Shown piece by piece: positions 20,120 to 30,050 of a stretch of 64,000 nucleotides of DNA. Source of the DNA: an uncultured Paraburkholderia sp. (GTDB lineage Bacteria; Pseudomonadota; Gammaproteobacteria; Burkholderiales; Burkholderiaceae); assembly GCA_940747215.1 (NCBI GenBank), contig CALNWS010000007.1, positions 1 through 64,000 on the forward strand. The letters run 5' to 3'. Both the position numbers and the translations under genes were made by a program. Below the pieces are notes generated by a model. That model ran no database searches and had not been told where the DNA came from. It saw nothing but the letters and a program-made list of their open reading frames with translations. Each line of letters begins with the position of its first letter. Within the stretch, counting starts at the first letter, position 1.

Positions 20120-21214
20120 GGCTGTGGCTCGCTTCGTCTTTCTGACCGACCTGCGCGGCTTCGGCGGCCTGCGCACAATGCGCGTCGAGGTCGGCAAAAT
20201 GCTGCTGCGCGCGTTGGCATAACGTGCGGCGCACGCGCGTCATGCCGACGTCGTGCTGATAGAGGAATTCGTGTTCGCGAGCGTTCGGCGCCATGCTTTC
20301 GAGCACGTAGCGGTCTTGCTCGAGCACGGCCCAATGCAAACCTTCGAGACGGTTGCGATACAGGAAGCGCCACGCATCGCGCTGCCAGCCCTGCATCTTG
20401 CGCGTGCGCCAGAAGTACACTTGGCAGTTGTTCTCGTCGAGGGGAATCGCGAAGCCGATGATGCCGAAGCTGCCGCCCGGGCCGAACTTCTTCTTGTACG
20501 GAATCGCGAGGCGCATCCACAGTGTGCCCGTTTCGCCGAGTTTCACCCAGTCGAAGTTCACGTCGCGCTGGCCGACCTTTTCGAACATCAGACCGCTTTC
20601 GGTCTTGCACACGCGCATGTCGGCCTGCTTGTTGCCTTCGGCCATCGAGTGCGACGTCGCGTGCAGATACGCGCCGTGCATCGGGTCCATCACGTTGTCG
20701 ATCGCGTACTGGTAATTGCACTTCCAGTGCGACATGCATAGGAAGTTTGCGTATTCCTCGCCAACCAGCTCTTCCGGCAACTTGAGCGGCGCGGGTTCCT
20801 TGTGCGCTTCGTCGCCGAACCACAGGAAGATCGCGCCCGCGTGTTCTTCGACGGGATAAGACTTCACGCATTTCTGGCCTTCCAGCGGACACGCCGACAC
20901 CGCCGGCACTTTCTGCACCGTGCCGCTGCCGTCCATTTCGATACCGTGATACCAGCACGCGACGCTGCCGCCCAGGTTCCAGCTGAACGACAGACGCGCG
21001 CCGCGGTGCGGGCAGCGGTCTTCGAGCGCGCGGACTTTGCCTTCTCGGTCACGCCACAGCACGATCTGATCGCCGAGGCGTGTAATGCCGACGGGCGCGT
21101 CGCCCACTTTCCAGCTCGGCGCGAGGGGATACCAGTAGTTGCGCAGACCGTTGTCCAGATAGTACTGGATCGGATCGGCCGCGGCTTGAGTCGTTGTATT
21201 AGGGGAGACGTCAT
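20112..21214 (-). pseudogene. Rieske oxygenase alpha subunit, frameshift near the start
   Basis: From ATG 21214 the first codons (MTSP) lose frame by a one-base deletion; the correct frame is QAAADPIQYYLDNGLRNYWY PLAPSWKVGDAPVG. Everything downstream is uninterrupted: CPHRGARLSFSW and CWYHGIEMD supply the C-x-H and C-x2-H Rieske ligands, IDNVMDPMHGAYLHATSH supplies the mononuclear-iron His/Asp region, and the C-terminus is complete. A GTG at 21107 could start a product lacking about 35 residues but keeping the Rieske domain, so residual function is imaginable. The partner ferredoxin gene lies upstream. Confidence 0.8.
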
Positions 21215-21263
21215 GAAAAAACTCCGGTGACGAATACGCTGAGACGTGTTCTGGAAAGTGCGC

Positions 21264-21572
21264 TTATTCGGCGAGCAGACGGAATTCGGTGGCGAGGCGC
21301 TCTGCGTCCCACGCGTGGCCTTCCGGCGTACGGAAGCCGATGCGGGTCAGGCCGTCCACGACTTCCTGCAATTCCACGGTGCCGGCTTCGAACACTTTCG
21401 AGCGCATCGCCGAAGTCGTTTTCGTATTGCGTCGGCTCGGCCTTGCGCGTTTGCCAGATGAAGTTTTCGGTCTCACCCGGCTTTTCGATCACACCCTTGC
21501 CGGCCCGTTGTTCGGCTGCGGCGCGAGCCACGGCTTCAGGAATGGATTGAAGTTCACGGTCTGCTCTCGCAT
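21264..21572 (-). pseudogene. Oxygenase-associated small helical protein ('recombinase-like helix' type), frameshifted
   Basis: ATG 21572 gives MREQTVNFNPFLKPWLAPQP. The expected continuation (AGKGVIEKPGETENFIWQTR) is in another frame, as is the C-terminal helix pair ELQEVVDGLTRIGFRTPEGH to LATEFRLLAE. Two frameshifts are needed to join the parts. Proteins with this TPEGxxW helix motif commonly sit between the alpha subunit and the ferredoxin of Rieske oxygenases; their role is not established. Confidence 0.65.
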
Positions 21573-21573
21573 G

Positions 21574-21891
21574 TCATTCCACCTTGATCTGGATTTCTTC
21601 ACCTGCGAGATGCACCGAGTACATCTTCAGGTCGCGGCCACCGGGCTCTTTCAGGCATTTGCCCGTCGGGATGTGAAATACGGCTTCGTGCAGCGGGCAT
21701 TCTACGGTGTCGCCGTCGATGAGGCCCTGCGTCAGCAATGCGTATGCGTGGGGGCAGACGTTTTCGAGCGCATACAGCTCGTCGCCCACCTTGTAGATGC
21801 CGATCTCGGTGCCGTCGAGCTTGAACCCGATCGGACCGTCTTCGGATAGATCGCCGGCATAGCCGGCGCAGCGCCATCATTGTTCAATCAT
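21574..21891 (-). pseudogene. Rieske-type ferredoxin with TGA at codon 5
   Basis: ATG 21891, preceded by AGGTGAGAA, reads MIEQ and then TGA; the frame resumes immediately WRCAGYAGDLSEDGPIGFKL. It is then uninterrupted to IQIKVE and includes CPHAYALLTQG and CPLHEAVFHIPTG, the C-x-H and C-x2-H ligands of a [2Fe-2S] Rieske cluster. CGA to TGA (Arg to stop) is the simplest origin. Reinitiation downstream would remove the first strand. It is the only clear premature TGA noted in the window. Confidence 0.8.
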
Positions 21892-22328
21892 TTCTCACCT
21901 TCTCCTGAAGCTCAGTGTTCCACCTAAGGAACATCAGTTCTTTTATAAATAACTATAGGATTGGCTTCGGCGAGAAAAAATAAAAATCGTCGCCACTAGG
22001 GGAAAATACCGAGTGTGGTGCTGGAGAGACGTCGCCGATGCCGTGCGCATGGCATGGACGACTCGTCGGAAAGCCTTGTGGCGTGTGGCTTTGCGCTGCT
22101 CTCGCAGCCGCGGAATGCGCGACGCATGCGGGTTTGTACGGGGTCCGAAAATTTATTTTGACCACTTTCGAACTCACTATATTTTTCCATAAGCAATACA
22201 CATGCCCATAGGCGGAACATAAAGCGCAGTAGTTTTGGCGCATAAACTCAAAGCTATATTCAACCCACAGCAAGGATCAAAACGACGACTCGGCTATGCC
22301 ATCCGTCGCGTGATCAGGAGAACCAACG
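21892..22328. promoter_or_regulatory. Divergent AT-rich intergenic region
   Basis: About 440 bp separate the minus-strand oxygenase operon from the plus-strand porin. It is clearly more AT-rich than its surroundings, with A/T runs near 21940-21990 and 22145-22260. It probably holds the operon promoter and the IclR operator. I could not pick a single convincing operator palindrome. Confidence 0.45.
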
Positions 22329-23256
22329 GTGAAGCACATCATTGCGGCCGGCGTGACGGCAATTTGCGCGACGACAGGTGCTTGGGCGCAGGGCAGTGTG
22401 ACGCTATAAGGCAGTCTGGACGCCGGTATCGCGTATATCAGCAATGCAAGGGTGGTCATTCGAAGTGGATCGAAGAGCAAGGCAACATGCAGCCGGACCG
22501 TTGGGGTCTGAAAGGCGTGGAAGATCTGGGCGGTGGGCTGAAGACGGTGTTCCAGCTGGAAAACGGCTTCTATACGAACACGGGAAGCTTTGCGAAGTCC
22601 GGCACGCTCTTTAACCTGCAGGCGTTCGTCGGATTGAGTTCGGACAAGATCGGCACGCTGACGCTCGGTCATCAGACGCCGTTCAGCTTCGACGTGCTGG
22701 GGGCCGCTGAGCACGGCCTATCTCGCTGCAAGCTGGTACGCGTTCCATCCAAGCAATATCGACGAACTCGCCGACACCGGCGTCGTACCGTTCAACAAAT
22801 CGGTGAAATTCCGCTTGGCGAGTTTCTACGGTTTCACCGCAGGCGCGATGATGGGCCTCGGCAACACGACCAACTTTTCGACCGCCAAGACCTTGAGCTT
22901 TGCGTTGACGTACGCGAACGGTCCGTTCAAGGCGGGCGCAACCTACGCGAACGAATACAACCACACACCGTCGATCGTGACGACGGGTATCGCGAACTTC
23001 CAAGGCGTGGCCGCGGCGAATTACACCGCGGACAAAGTGCAGAACATGGGCGCGGGCGCGTCGTATCAGTTCGGCAAGTTGCTCGTGCATGGTTTGTATA
23101 CGCGCGTGAAACTGGAATCGGCGGGTCACTCCGACACGTATCAGAGCTACGACGTGGGCGCTAACTACCAGTTCACACCGTTCAACAGCATTGCAGGTGG
23201 CCGGCGACCACGACGATGGCGGGTCATCGCTGGACGCAATTTGAAATCGGCGACAG
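22329..23256 (+). pseudogene. Gram-negative porin, nonsense and truncated
   Basis: GTG 22329 follows AGGAGAA. The signal peptide is KHIIAAGVTAICATTGAWAQ and the mature start GSVTL, then TAA where the strictly conserved Tyr of VTLYG is expected, then GSLDAGIAYISN. Frameshifts follow near 22455 and 22705. The rest of the barrel is in other frames (WGLKGVEDLGGGLKTVFQLE, VGLSSDKIGTLTLGHQ, SFALTYANGPFKAG). The 3' end stops after GHRWTQFEIG at about 23256, where it meets a truncated gene on the other strand, so the last barrel strand is missing. It was probably an uptake porin for the adjacent catabolic operon. Confidence 0.85.
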
Positions 23257-23500
23257 CGCCGAGCACCGGCTCGCGCCCGCTAAACTCCGCGAGAATGCGC
23301 AGACCGCGTTCGAGGCTGGGTAAGAGATACGTCGATCCGCCAGAGTTCTCTTCGTCGGCATTGGCGGTCGATTCGCCGGATTCCATGGCGTCAGCCTCGA
23401 CTGCTTCCACGCGTGACTTCGCGTGCTTGCGTCCCGCTCCTGTGTGCTCTTCTGCTCTTCTTTTGCCATCCTCGCTGCCCTGCGTCTTTATCGTGTTCAT
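23257..23500 (-). pseudogene. IclR-type regulator, N-terminal stub
   Basis: ATG 23500 gives a long charged leader (MNTIKTQGSEDGKRRAEEHT) and then YLLPSLERGLRILAEFSGRE PVLGAV, the same start as the intact IclR regulator of this window (GLERGLKILTEFSPREPALG). Similarity ends at about 23257, where porin sequence begins on the opposite strand. The HTH recognition helix and effector domain are lost. A deletion fused the 3' ends of two convergent genes. Confidence 0.75.
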
Positions 23501-23677
23501 ACTAGCATCATAGCGCGAAGCTTGGTGCCGCCATTTATCGGCGATCGCGTCAATAGGCGTGGTTAACCATGCCTGCCGCGACATCTCTCTTCGATACGCG
23601 CGGTGCTATTATTTCTTGTGGTTCGCTGGGCGAGACCGCGTTGCCGCGCTTTCACCCGCGCCCGATGTCTGGAGGCC

Positions 23678-23974
23678 ATGCGCATGTCCGATTCCATTCA
23701 GATTCAGGTCGCCGATTCGCACCTTTATCCGGGCTGCGCGGTAAGCATCACGCATCTTCCCGAGCCGGCGCGCGCCGCCACCGCCATCGTCGAATTCGCC
23801 GACGGTTCCGGCGCGCACGCCACCTGCCATTGGCGTGCGCACGACTAGATGGAACTGACCGTCGACGGCTATGCGACGCAGAAGCGTCACCCGGTGGATG
23901 CGAAACATTGGCTGCTGTTCGCGGTCGATGCAATGCACCACAATAACTGGCGGGTGAAACGCCGCTTGCCGTAG
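23678..23974 (+). pseudogene. Unknown 97-codon protein interrupted by amber
   Basis: ATG 23678 (or 23684) follows GGAGGCC. The product MSDSIQIQVADSHLYPGCAV to CHWRAHD ends at TAG 23846-23848. The same frame continues directly with ATG GAA CTG: MELTVDGYATQKRHPVDAKH WLLFAVDAMHHNN, ending at TAG 23972. The in-frame continuity suggests one ancestral gene with a nonsense mutation. Because an ATG follows the stop directly, reinitiation could still make the second half. I do not recognise the family. Confidence 0.55.
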
Positions 23975-24079
23975 GCAGCGTTTTTTGGCGTCATCAACCT
24001 GCCATGATGCAAGCGCACATCATGGCGCGTGTGAACCGCGCGTCGCGCGCATTCCGATAACTCTTCGCGAGCCTGATCG

Positions 24080-25759
24080 ATGACCGACAACGACTCCACC
24101 CTGCCGCCGAATTCCGACAACAACGTCCCGGAAGATCCCGAGCGCCGCCGTGTCCTGAGCGGAATCGCCGCTGTCGGCTTCGGACTTGCGCTGACCGGCT
24201 GCAAGACCGACCCGCTCGCGAGCGGCACGCCGCGCAGTGCAGCGGACTTGCGGCTCGACGCCGCACTGCACGATCAGGTGAAAAATATCGTCGTGATCTA
24301 CGCCGAGAACCGCAGCTTCGCGAACCTGTACGGCAATTCCCCCCCCGGCGTGCAATATCCACTCGAGACCGTCACCGCCGAGCGCTACATGCAACTCGAT
24401 CGCGACGGCAAGACACCGATGCCGCGTTTACCCACGATTTGGGGCGGGCTCGTGCCGCACAGGCACAGGAAGTGGACGGCAAGCGCTACATGATCGGGCA
24501 GAAGGACATCGCGCCATTGCCCAACGGCCCGCCCGTTCCACATCACCGACGCGCAAGGCGCGCCGCTGCCCACCGGCGTGATTACGCGCGATCTCGTGCA
24601 TCGCTTCTATCAGAACCAGATGCAGATCAACGCCAGGCGCAACAACCAGTTCGCGGCGTGGGGCGATTCCGGCGGCCTCGTGATGGGTCACTACCGCAAC
24701 TCCGCCGAAACGCTTCGCCTTTGGGGCATGGCGCTGCAATACACGCTGTGCGACAACTTCTTCATGTCGGCCTTCGGCGGTTCATGGCTGAACCACATCT
24801 TCCTGATCTCCGCGCAAGCGCCCTTCTATCCGGACATTCAGAACAGTCCGGCGAAGAAGATAGTGTCGGTCGTGGAAGGCGACGATCCCACCGGCGCGCG
24901 TCTGAAAGTCGCCGCCGATTCGCCGGCCTCCGCACTCGACGGTCCGCCGAAATTCGTCAACGACGGCACGTTCACAGCGGATGGCTACGCCGTCAATACG
25001 ATGGCGCCGCCCTATCAGCCCGGGCAACGTGCGTCTGGCCGAGGGCGGCAATCCGGCGTTTGCGGATCTCTCGAATCCGCGCGTGTTGCCGCCGCAGAAC
25101 TACGCGACGATCGGCGACCGCCTGACGGAAAAGGGCGTGGTACAGCAGCGCGTGGCAATACGCGCTAGAGCATCAGGACACGGGCGCGGTGCCCGACTTT
25201 CCAGTATCACCATCAGCCGTTCAATTACTTCGCGAACTACGCGCCGGGCACTGCGGCACGACGCAGGCATCTGCGTGATGCCGGGCTGGGCAACGATCCG
25301 TCCTCGAACCGTCTGCTCGCGGACATCGACGCGGGGCGTCTGCCCGCCGTCACGTTCTACAAGCCGCAAGGCGATCTGAACATGCACGCCGGTTACGCGG
25401 ACGTGGAATCGGGCGACCGCCACATCGCCGCCGTGATCGACCACATCCAGCGCGGACCGCAATGGGCGAATACGGTGGTGATCGTTACCGTCGACGAAAA
25501 CGGCGGCTGGTGGGATCCGGTCTCGCCGCCGAAGGGCGACCGTTGGGGTCCGAGCTCACGCATTCCGGCGCTGGTGGTGTCGCTGCTTGCGAAAAAGGGC
25601 TACGTGGACCACACCGTGTACGACACCAACTCGATTCTGCTATTCATCAGCCGCGTGCATGGACTGGCACCGCTCGACGGCGTCGTGGCACGCGATCGCG
25701 CGTTTGCGAGCAACGGACTGCCCGCCGCTCGTCGGCATAACACATTGGATCTGGCGTAA
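24080..25759 (+). pseudogene. Acid phosphatase / phospholipase C-type phosphoesterase, broken
   Basis: ATG 24080 gives a hydrophilic leader, then RRVLSGIAAVGFGLALTGCK, a lipoprotein-like or Tat-like signal, then IVVIYAENRSFANLYG, the ENRSF motif of the phosphoesterase family (AcpA, PlcC). Frameshifts near 24460, 24530, 25025, 25145 and 25190 break the frame. Other blocks are WGDSGGLVMGHYRNSAETL, FGGSWLNHIFLISAQAP, GRLPAVTFYKPQG, TVVIVTVDENGGWWDPVSPP (metal site) and the C-terminus IPALVVSLLAKKGYVDHTVY. It was probably a secreted phosphatase; at least four frameshifts make it inactive. Confidence 0.83.
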
Positions 25760-25789
25760 CACCGCTTCCTGGCTGCGGCGCTGCGCACG

Positions 25790-26180
25790 TCATTGCGTAG
25801 CGCCGCGCAGCTTTGCGATAACGGCGTCGGCAATGTCCTGTGCAGTCTTTTCGATGGTTTTCTTTTCGTCGCCGCGAGCCATCACGAACTTCACCGCGAT
25901 CACATAGGGATTGAGGTGAATGACGGCACCGGGTTTGCCGGCACTGCCGCTTTCATTTTCGACGGACTGATAAAGCGGCTGCACGTTCGCTTGCGCGAGG
26001 CTGTTGCACGACACGGCAACCTGAACCGAATCCTCGCCTGCACCGAAGCCGACAATGGCACGACGCATACGGTTGCCTTCGTCGACATTCAGGAACACGC
26101 CGCGAACCGCCATCCCGTTGGAGGCAACGGCGTGCCGGCTACGAGGCGATGCGCGTCGACGCCGGCCTTTTTTAAATCCG
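25790..26180 (-). pseudogene. DUF4410-like lipoprotein, C-terminal part
   Basis: The C-terminal 110 codons are well formed: FLNVDEGNRMRRAIVGFGAG, VQVAVSCNSLAQANVQPL, HLNPYVIAVKFVMARGDEKK then TIEKTAQDIADAVIAKL, resembling DUF4410 proteins with their RxIVGFGAG strand. Upstream, the frame holds only arginine-rich nonsense and there is no signal peptide, so the N-terminus is lost or frameshifted. Function unknown. Confidence 0.6.
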
Positions 26181-26399
26181 CAGTGCGCGCGTATTCGCAC
26201 GACCGTTAACAACGCACCGCGCCGGTCGCGCAAATCTTTTTTCCGAGTCGCCACGCATTTAAGTCGTTCTTAAGTTTGCGTGCGTAGTCTTGGAAATCCA
26301 CGCATTAGGGTCGCTGCAAGGCGGCCCGTTTTTTGGGCGCGCACTATTTGCGTCCTTCGATCGCGTCGCGCAAGGCTATACTCTTGCGCCCAATTCATC

Positions 26400-27067
26400 G
26401 ACCGATCGACCCATAAAGAAGTGGTTAGCCTGTCTGCTGTTCGCCGTCGGGCGCCGAAAACGCGCCTGCTCTGCTATAGCGATTTCGCCGTGCTGCATTA
26501 CGGTATCACGCATGGTCCGCTGTGGTCCGCGGAACATCTCACACGCGATCACATCGAAGCAGCGAAAGACATGGTGCGTACCAAAAAGTTTTTCAAAGAC
26601 GCGCGTCTGTCCGATGGCGAAGGCGCAACGCTCGCCGACTACAAGCGCAGCGGCTTCGATCGTGGACATATGAGTCCTGCCGGCAATCGCTGGAATCAGG
26701 AAGGGATGACACAATCGTTTTCGCTGGCCAATACCGTGCCGCAGAACCGGCAGAACAATCAGTGCCTGTGGGCACGGATCGAAACGTCGGTGCGCAAGAT
26801 CGCGGTGTCGTACGACGATACGTTTGTGGTCACCGGTCCGATCTTCAACGGGCCGCAGTTGCAAACGATCGGGCCGACGCAGTTGTTCAAGGTGTGGTGT
26901 ACGTGCCGTCGCGCAAGCTGGCGTTTGCAGTCGTCGTGGATAACGTGTCCACGAATCGCTACGACATCCGCACGATTCACGAACTCGAGACAGCATCGGG
27001 TATCCGCTTTCCGGGCATTCCGGAGAAACTCAAAGATCAGCGACCGGGAGGACTGAAAGGTGTTTAA
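26400..27067 (+). pseudogene. DNA/RNA non-specific endonuclease (NucA family), broken
   Basis: The core is LLCYSDFAVLHYGITHGPLW SAEHLTRDHI, then FDRGHMSPAGNR (DRGH active site with the metal-binding Asn of the beta-beta-alpha fold), NTVPQNRQNNQ and TFVVTGPIFNGPQ. The N-terminal signal region is in another frame, and a frameshift near 26895 sends VVYVPSRKLAFAVVVDN to the frame ending GGLKGV at 27067. The family secretes or periplasmically locates a sugar-nonspecific nuclease. Two frameshifts make this a pseudogene. Its stop overlaps the start of the next gene. Confidence 0.82.
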
Positions 27068-27323
27068 ACCCTATTCGAACGACGATGACGTACTCAACAT
27101 TCAGGGCGACGCACTCACCGTCAGCAACGGTACGACGCGTGTCGTGCTGAACGGCACGCTCGAGTTGACGAAAGATCAGCGCGGGTTGAAGGCGGCGCTT
27201 GCGTTGAAAGAAGCGGTGGATGCGGTGGTGGCTGCGTTGCAGAGCGAGGGGAATGCACTGGTCGCTAAGGTTAAAGAGGAGCCGGATGAGAAGCCGGGTG
27301 TGGTGAAGAATCCGTTCCAGTAA
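27060..27323 (+). CDS. Conserved-looking hypothetical protein, 87 aa
   Basis: GTG 27060 overlaps the nuclease stop (GTGTTTAA), and AGGACTGAAAGG precedes it. The protein FKPYSNDDDVLNIQGDALTV SNGTTRVVLNGTLELTK followed by LKAALALKEAVDAVVAALQS is acidic at the start and helical at the end, with no signal peptide. No lesion is visible. Coupled translation with the nuclease suggests a partner or immunity-like role, but nothing in the sequence proves it. I do not recognise a family. Confidence 0.65.
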   Translation: MFKPYSNDDDVLNIQGDALTVSNGTTRVVLNGTLELTKDQRGLKAALALKEAVDAVVAALQSEGNALVAKVKEEPDEKPGVVKNPFQ

Positions 27324-27344
27324 ACGATTCGGGTTCCTGTCTGT

Positions 27345-27851
27345 TTGAGCAAAAGGCGCGGCTTCCTCGATCGCGTCGAAAGCAAGACGCAGCTTCTGCG
27401 ACAACAGCAAACCGAACACGCGCCAGTATGCAGGCATGCGTTCGAGCATCGCCGCAAGCGCCGCGCTCGGAATATGAAACAGATCAGAATCGCGTTCGGC
27501 ATACGCGTCGTGGGTTCGCGGCCGGTTGTCGAACAGCGCGATCTCGCCGAACCAGTTGACCGGCTCGATCACCACAAGCAGCGTCTCTTTCCCCGCCGAA
27601 CTCGCCGCGCCGATTCGCACGAGACCGTCGAGTAAGCAGTAGAGGCCATCGTCGGAATCGCCGCGCGAGAAGAGCCGTTGGCCAGCCGCGAGGCGTTCGA
27701 TGCGTCCCGCGTCGATCAATTCGATCTGCATAGCCGCGGGCGCAAGGCGAAACCACGCGCTACGCGCGAGCACCGCGGCCAGTTCGTTCGACGAAAACTC
27801 GCAGTCATAGAATGGCTTTTGCGCCGATTGTCGGCTACCCGATGGTTTCAA
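27345..27851 (-). pseudogene. Crp/Fnr-family regulator, DNA-binding domain deleted
   Basis: From ATG 27851 the cyclic-nucleotide-binding-like domain is intact: ELIDAGRIERLAAGQRLFSR, DDGLYCLLDGLVRIG, NWFGEIALFDNRPRTHDAYA and SQKLRLAFDAIEEAA. At about 27345 the family sequence ends abruptly, and the frame runs through the antisense of the 87-aa gene. The helix-turn-helix domain is missing, so the protein cannot bind DNA. The alternative, a stand-alone effector domain, is less likely given the surrounding decay. Confidence 0.8.
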
Positions 27852-27898
27852 ATCCCGATGCCCGCGATTATGCGGACTTCAGCGGAGGAACGGCATCC

Positions 27899-28420
27899 AT
27901 GAGAACGCTGACGGAACAACTCGCACAATACGTGGCTTACCATCGCGACGCACTTCGTCGGCATTCCAATGATCATGCTCGCGTTTGCCGTGCTGTTGAG
28001 CCGCCCTGCATTCACGCTCATCGCGTGCCCATTGCGATCTCGCCCGCGTGGGCTTTATTCGCTGCGTCGACGCTTTATTACCTCGTGCCCGACGTGTCGC
28101 TCGGCCTGATGATGGTCGTCGTCTCGGTGCTCTGCGTTGCGTGCGGCCAGTGGCTCGCGGCGCAATCCATGCTGACGTGGCTCGTCAGCGGCATCGGTCT
28201 GTTCGTCGTGGGTTGGGCGTTCCAGTTCGTGGGACACGTGGCGTACGAACATCGCAAGCCTACTTTCGTCGATGACGTGATCGGCCTGCTGATCGGCCCG
28301 CTATCCGTATCCGCCGAGATGCTGTTCGGTCTCGGCTGGCGCCCCGCGTTACGCGAGGCGATCGAAGCGCGGGTCGGTCCGACGCGCATCAATGCGGATC
28401 GTGCGGCGACCCATCACTGA
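27899..28420 (+). pseudogene. Mpo1/DUF962-like membrane protein with a frame-shifted internal segment
   Basis: ATG 27899 gives MRTLTEQLAQYVAYHRDA. The next section is in another frame, where it reads HFVGIPMIMLAFAVLLSRPA FTLI, and the first frame then returns with PIAISPAWALFAASTLYYLV to FVGHVAYEHRKPTFVDDVIG LLIGPL. A deletion and a second indel cancel, so a full-length product forms but with about 25 wrong residues across the first helices and metal-binding region. The family are 2-hydroxy fatty acid dioxygenases. Probably inactive. Confidence 0.72.
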
Positions 28421-28445
28421 TCATCCGATCGCCGCACGCCGAACA

Positions 28446-29347
28446 TCAAACGCCACGGCCAAGCGCGAACCGTACGAGGCGCACACCGTGCAACGCGGTG
28501 AGCGCCACCGCGATCCAGATCGGCACATAGGCGCCCAGTTGCACCGGTGAAACGTTTCGCCGAGCAACGTGACCGACACGAGCACGAGCAACACGGGCTC
28601 GACATAGCCAAGAATTCCGAACAACGCGACCGGCAGCAGGCGGCTCGCCTTCAAATACGAAGCAAGCGCGGGCGTGCTGAGCGCACCGAGACCCGGCAGC
28701 AGAATGCACCACATATCAAGGCTGTGGCGAATCAACGTCAGCGAATCGCCTTCGAACAGGAAGAAGAAAGCCGCCGGCACGAGCAATGCCATTTCGAGCG
28801 TGAACATCGCGAGCGAATCCTGATTGATTTTGCGACGCAGCACGAGAAATACGGCGGATAGCCGAGTGACACCAGCAACGTTGGCCATGAGAACGCGCCC
28901 GTCACCCACAATTCGTGGCCGACACCCACGGCTGCGCATGCGACGGCGAGCCACTGCAAATTGTCCAGACGCTCGTGTTAGTACAAGTGCCCCACCAGCA
29001 CCATCGAAAGCGGCAGCAGAAAATAGCCGAGCTATACTTCGAGCATGCGTCCATGAAGCAGCACCCACAGAAACACCCACAACTGGATGCCGAGCAACGC
29101 GGCGCTCGCGAGCATCGCAAGGCCAAGCTTCGGCTCGGTCACCATCCGGTAAAGAAGCTGCCGGAGAATAGGCAGACGCCGACGCATGAGGACGAGCACG
29201 AATGCGCACGGCACTGTAGAAATGACACGCCACGCGAAGATGTCGAGACCACTGAGCGGTTTGAGCAAGGTGGCGTAAGCGAACAAACGCGAACAACGTG
29301 CAAGCGCATACCGAGAGCGCGATACCACGCTTGGGGTCATAGTGCAT
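28446..29347 (-). pseudogene. RarD/EamA-family permease, broken
   Basis: ATG 29347 gives MHYDPKRGIALSVCACTLFA. A frameshift leads to ATLLKPLSGLDIFAWRVIST, the RarD signature, and LLGIQLWVFLWVLLHGRMLEV. TAG then replaces Ser before LGYFLLPLSMVLVGHLY, and TAA replaces Tyr before HERLDNLQWLAVACAAVGVG. A later block runs NQDSLAMFTLEMALLVPAAF and LFGILGYVEPVLLVLVSVTL, with a final frameshift before IWIAVALTALHGVRL. RarD is a ten-helix drug/metabolite permease; the product cannot be made. Confidence 0.82.
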
Positions 29348-29455
29348 CACGGCGTGCGCGTCCACGTGAGTCTGGCCATCAGGTTGCCGACGTCGTTATA
29401 GGTAAGCGCTCCATAAGCTGAAGCAGGAAATATTGGCGTGAAATTGAACTGCATG

Positions 29456-30050
29456 GTGTTGCGGGTGTTATCTGATTAGAGTCTTGGTCGGGCGGTGCGT
29501 TGTCCGCCCGTTTTATGTGTGGTCGCCAGAATGCCTTGCAAAAATGAGCAACCGGCGCTGCAAACAGCATTCTAGACGGGTTGCGTGACGCTCGCGATGC
29601 ACGGCTTCAGCGCGTATTGTTCCCGTCTTCCCTTGCGTGTTTCCTCGTGTCCTTGCAGGAGACCCGCAAGGTGCAAATTTTTCCGTGCGCATTTTGCATG
29701 CATGCACTAGAACTAACCTCACACGTCCGGCATAGCCACGGCGTTCCGATCGAAAGCAACGCGATACCAACAAGCGCGCCCAAGCCCAAGCGCGAATCTT
29801 GCTACGAACCATGGGCAACTGAAGGCGACCCCGTGTGCACTTGCGCTAGCAACCATTGATTCGCGAGCGGCATCCGCAACGTCAATGCAGCACTCATGAG
29901 CCGGGCCAGCAATTCCCGTTTGTGCACGGCCTTTAGGCCATCGGCGCGAACCGGGCCCGTCTTTCCTCTCACGGCATGCATCAACATGCGTCATCACGCA
30001 TGCCGCCCGGCCAGCAATCCCGCTCATCCAATGTGACTACTGGAGACAGC
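29456..30050. other. Intergenic region before egtD
   Basis: About 600 bp with no recognisable protein in six frames. egtB often lies beside egtD, but no formylglycine-generating-like sequence is visible. Promoter elements for egtD are presumably close to 30030, where TGGAGA precedes the ATG. Confidence 0.4.

Noticed and set aside
29456-30050. egtB remnant upstream of egtD
   Set aside because: No frame shows the DinB or formylglycine-generating-like motifs of EgtB.
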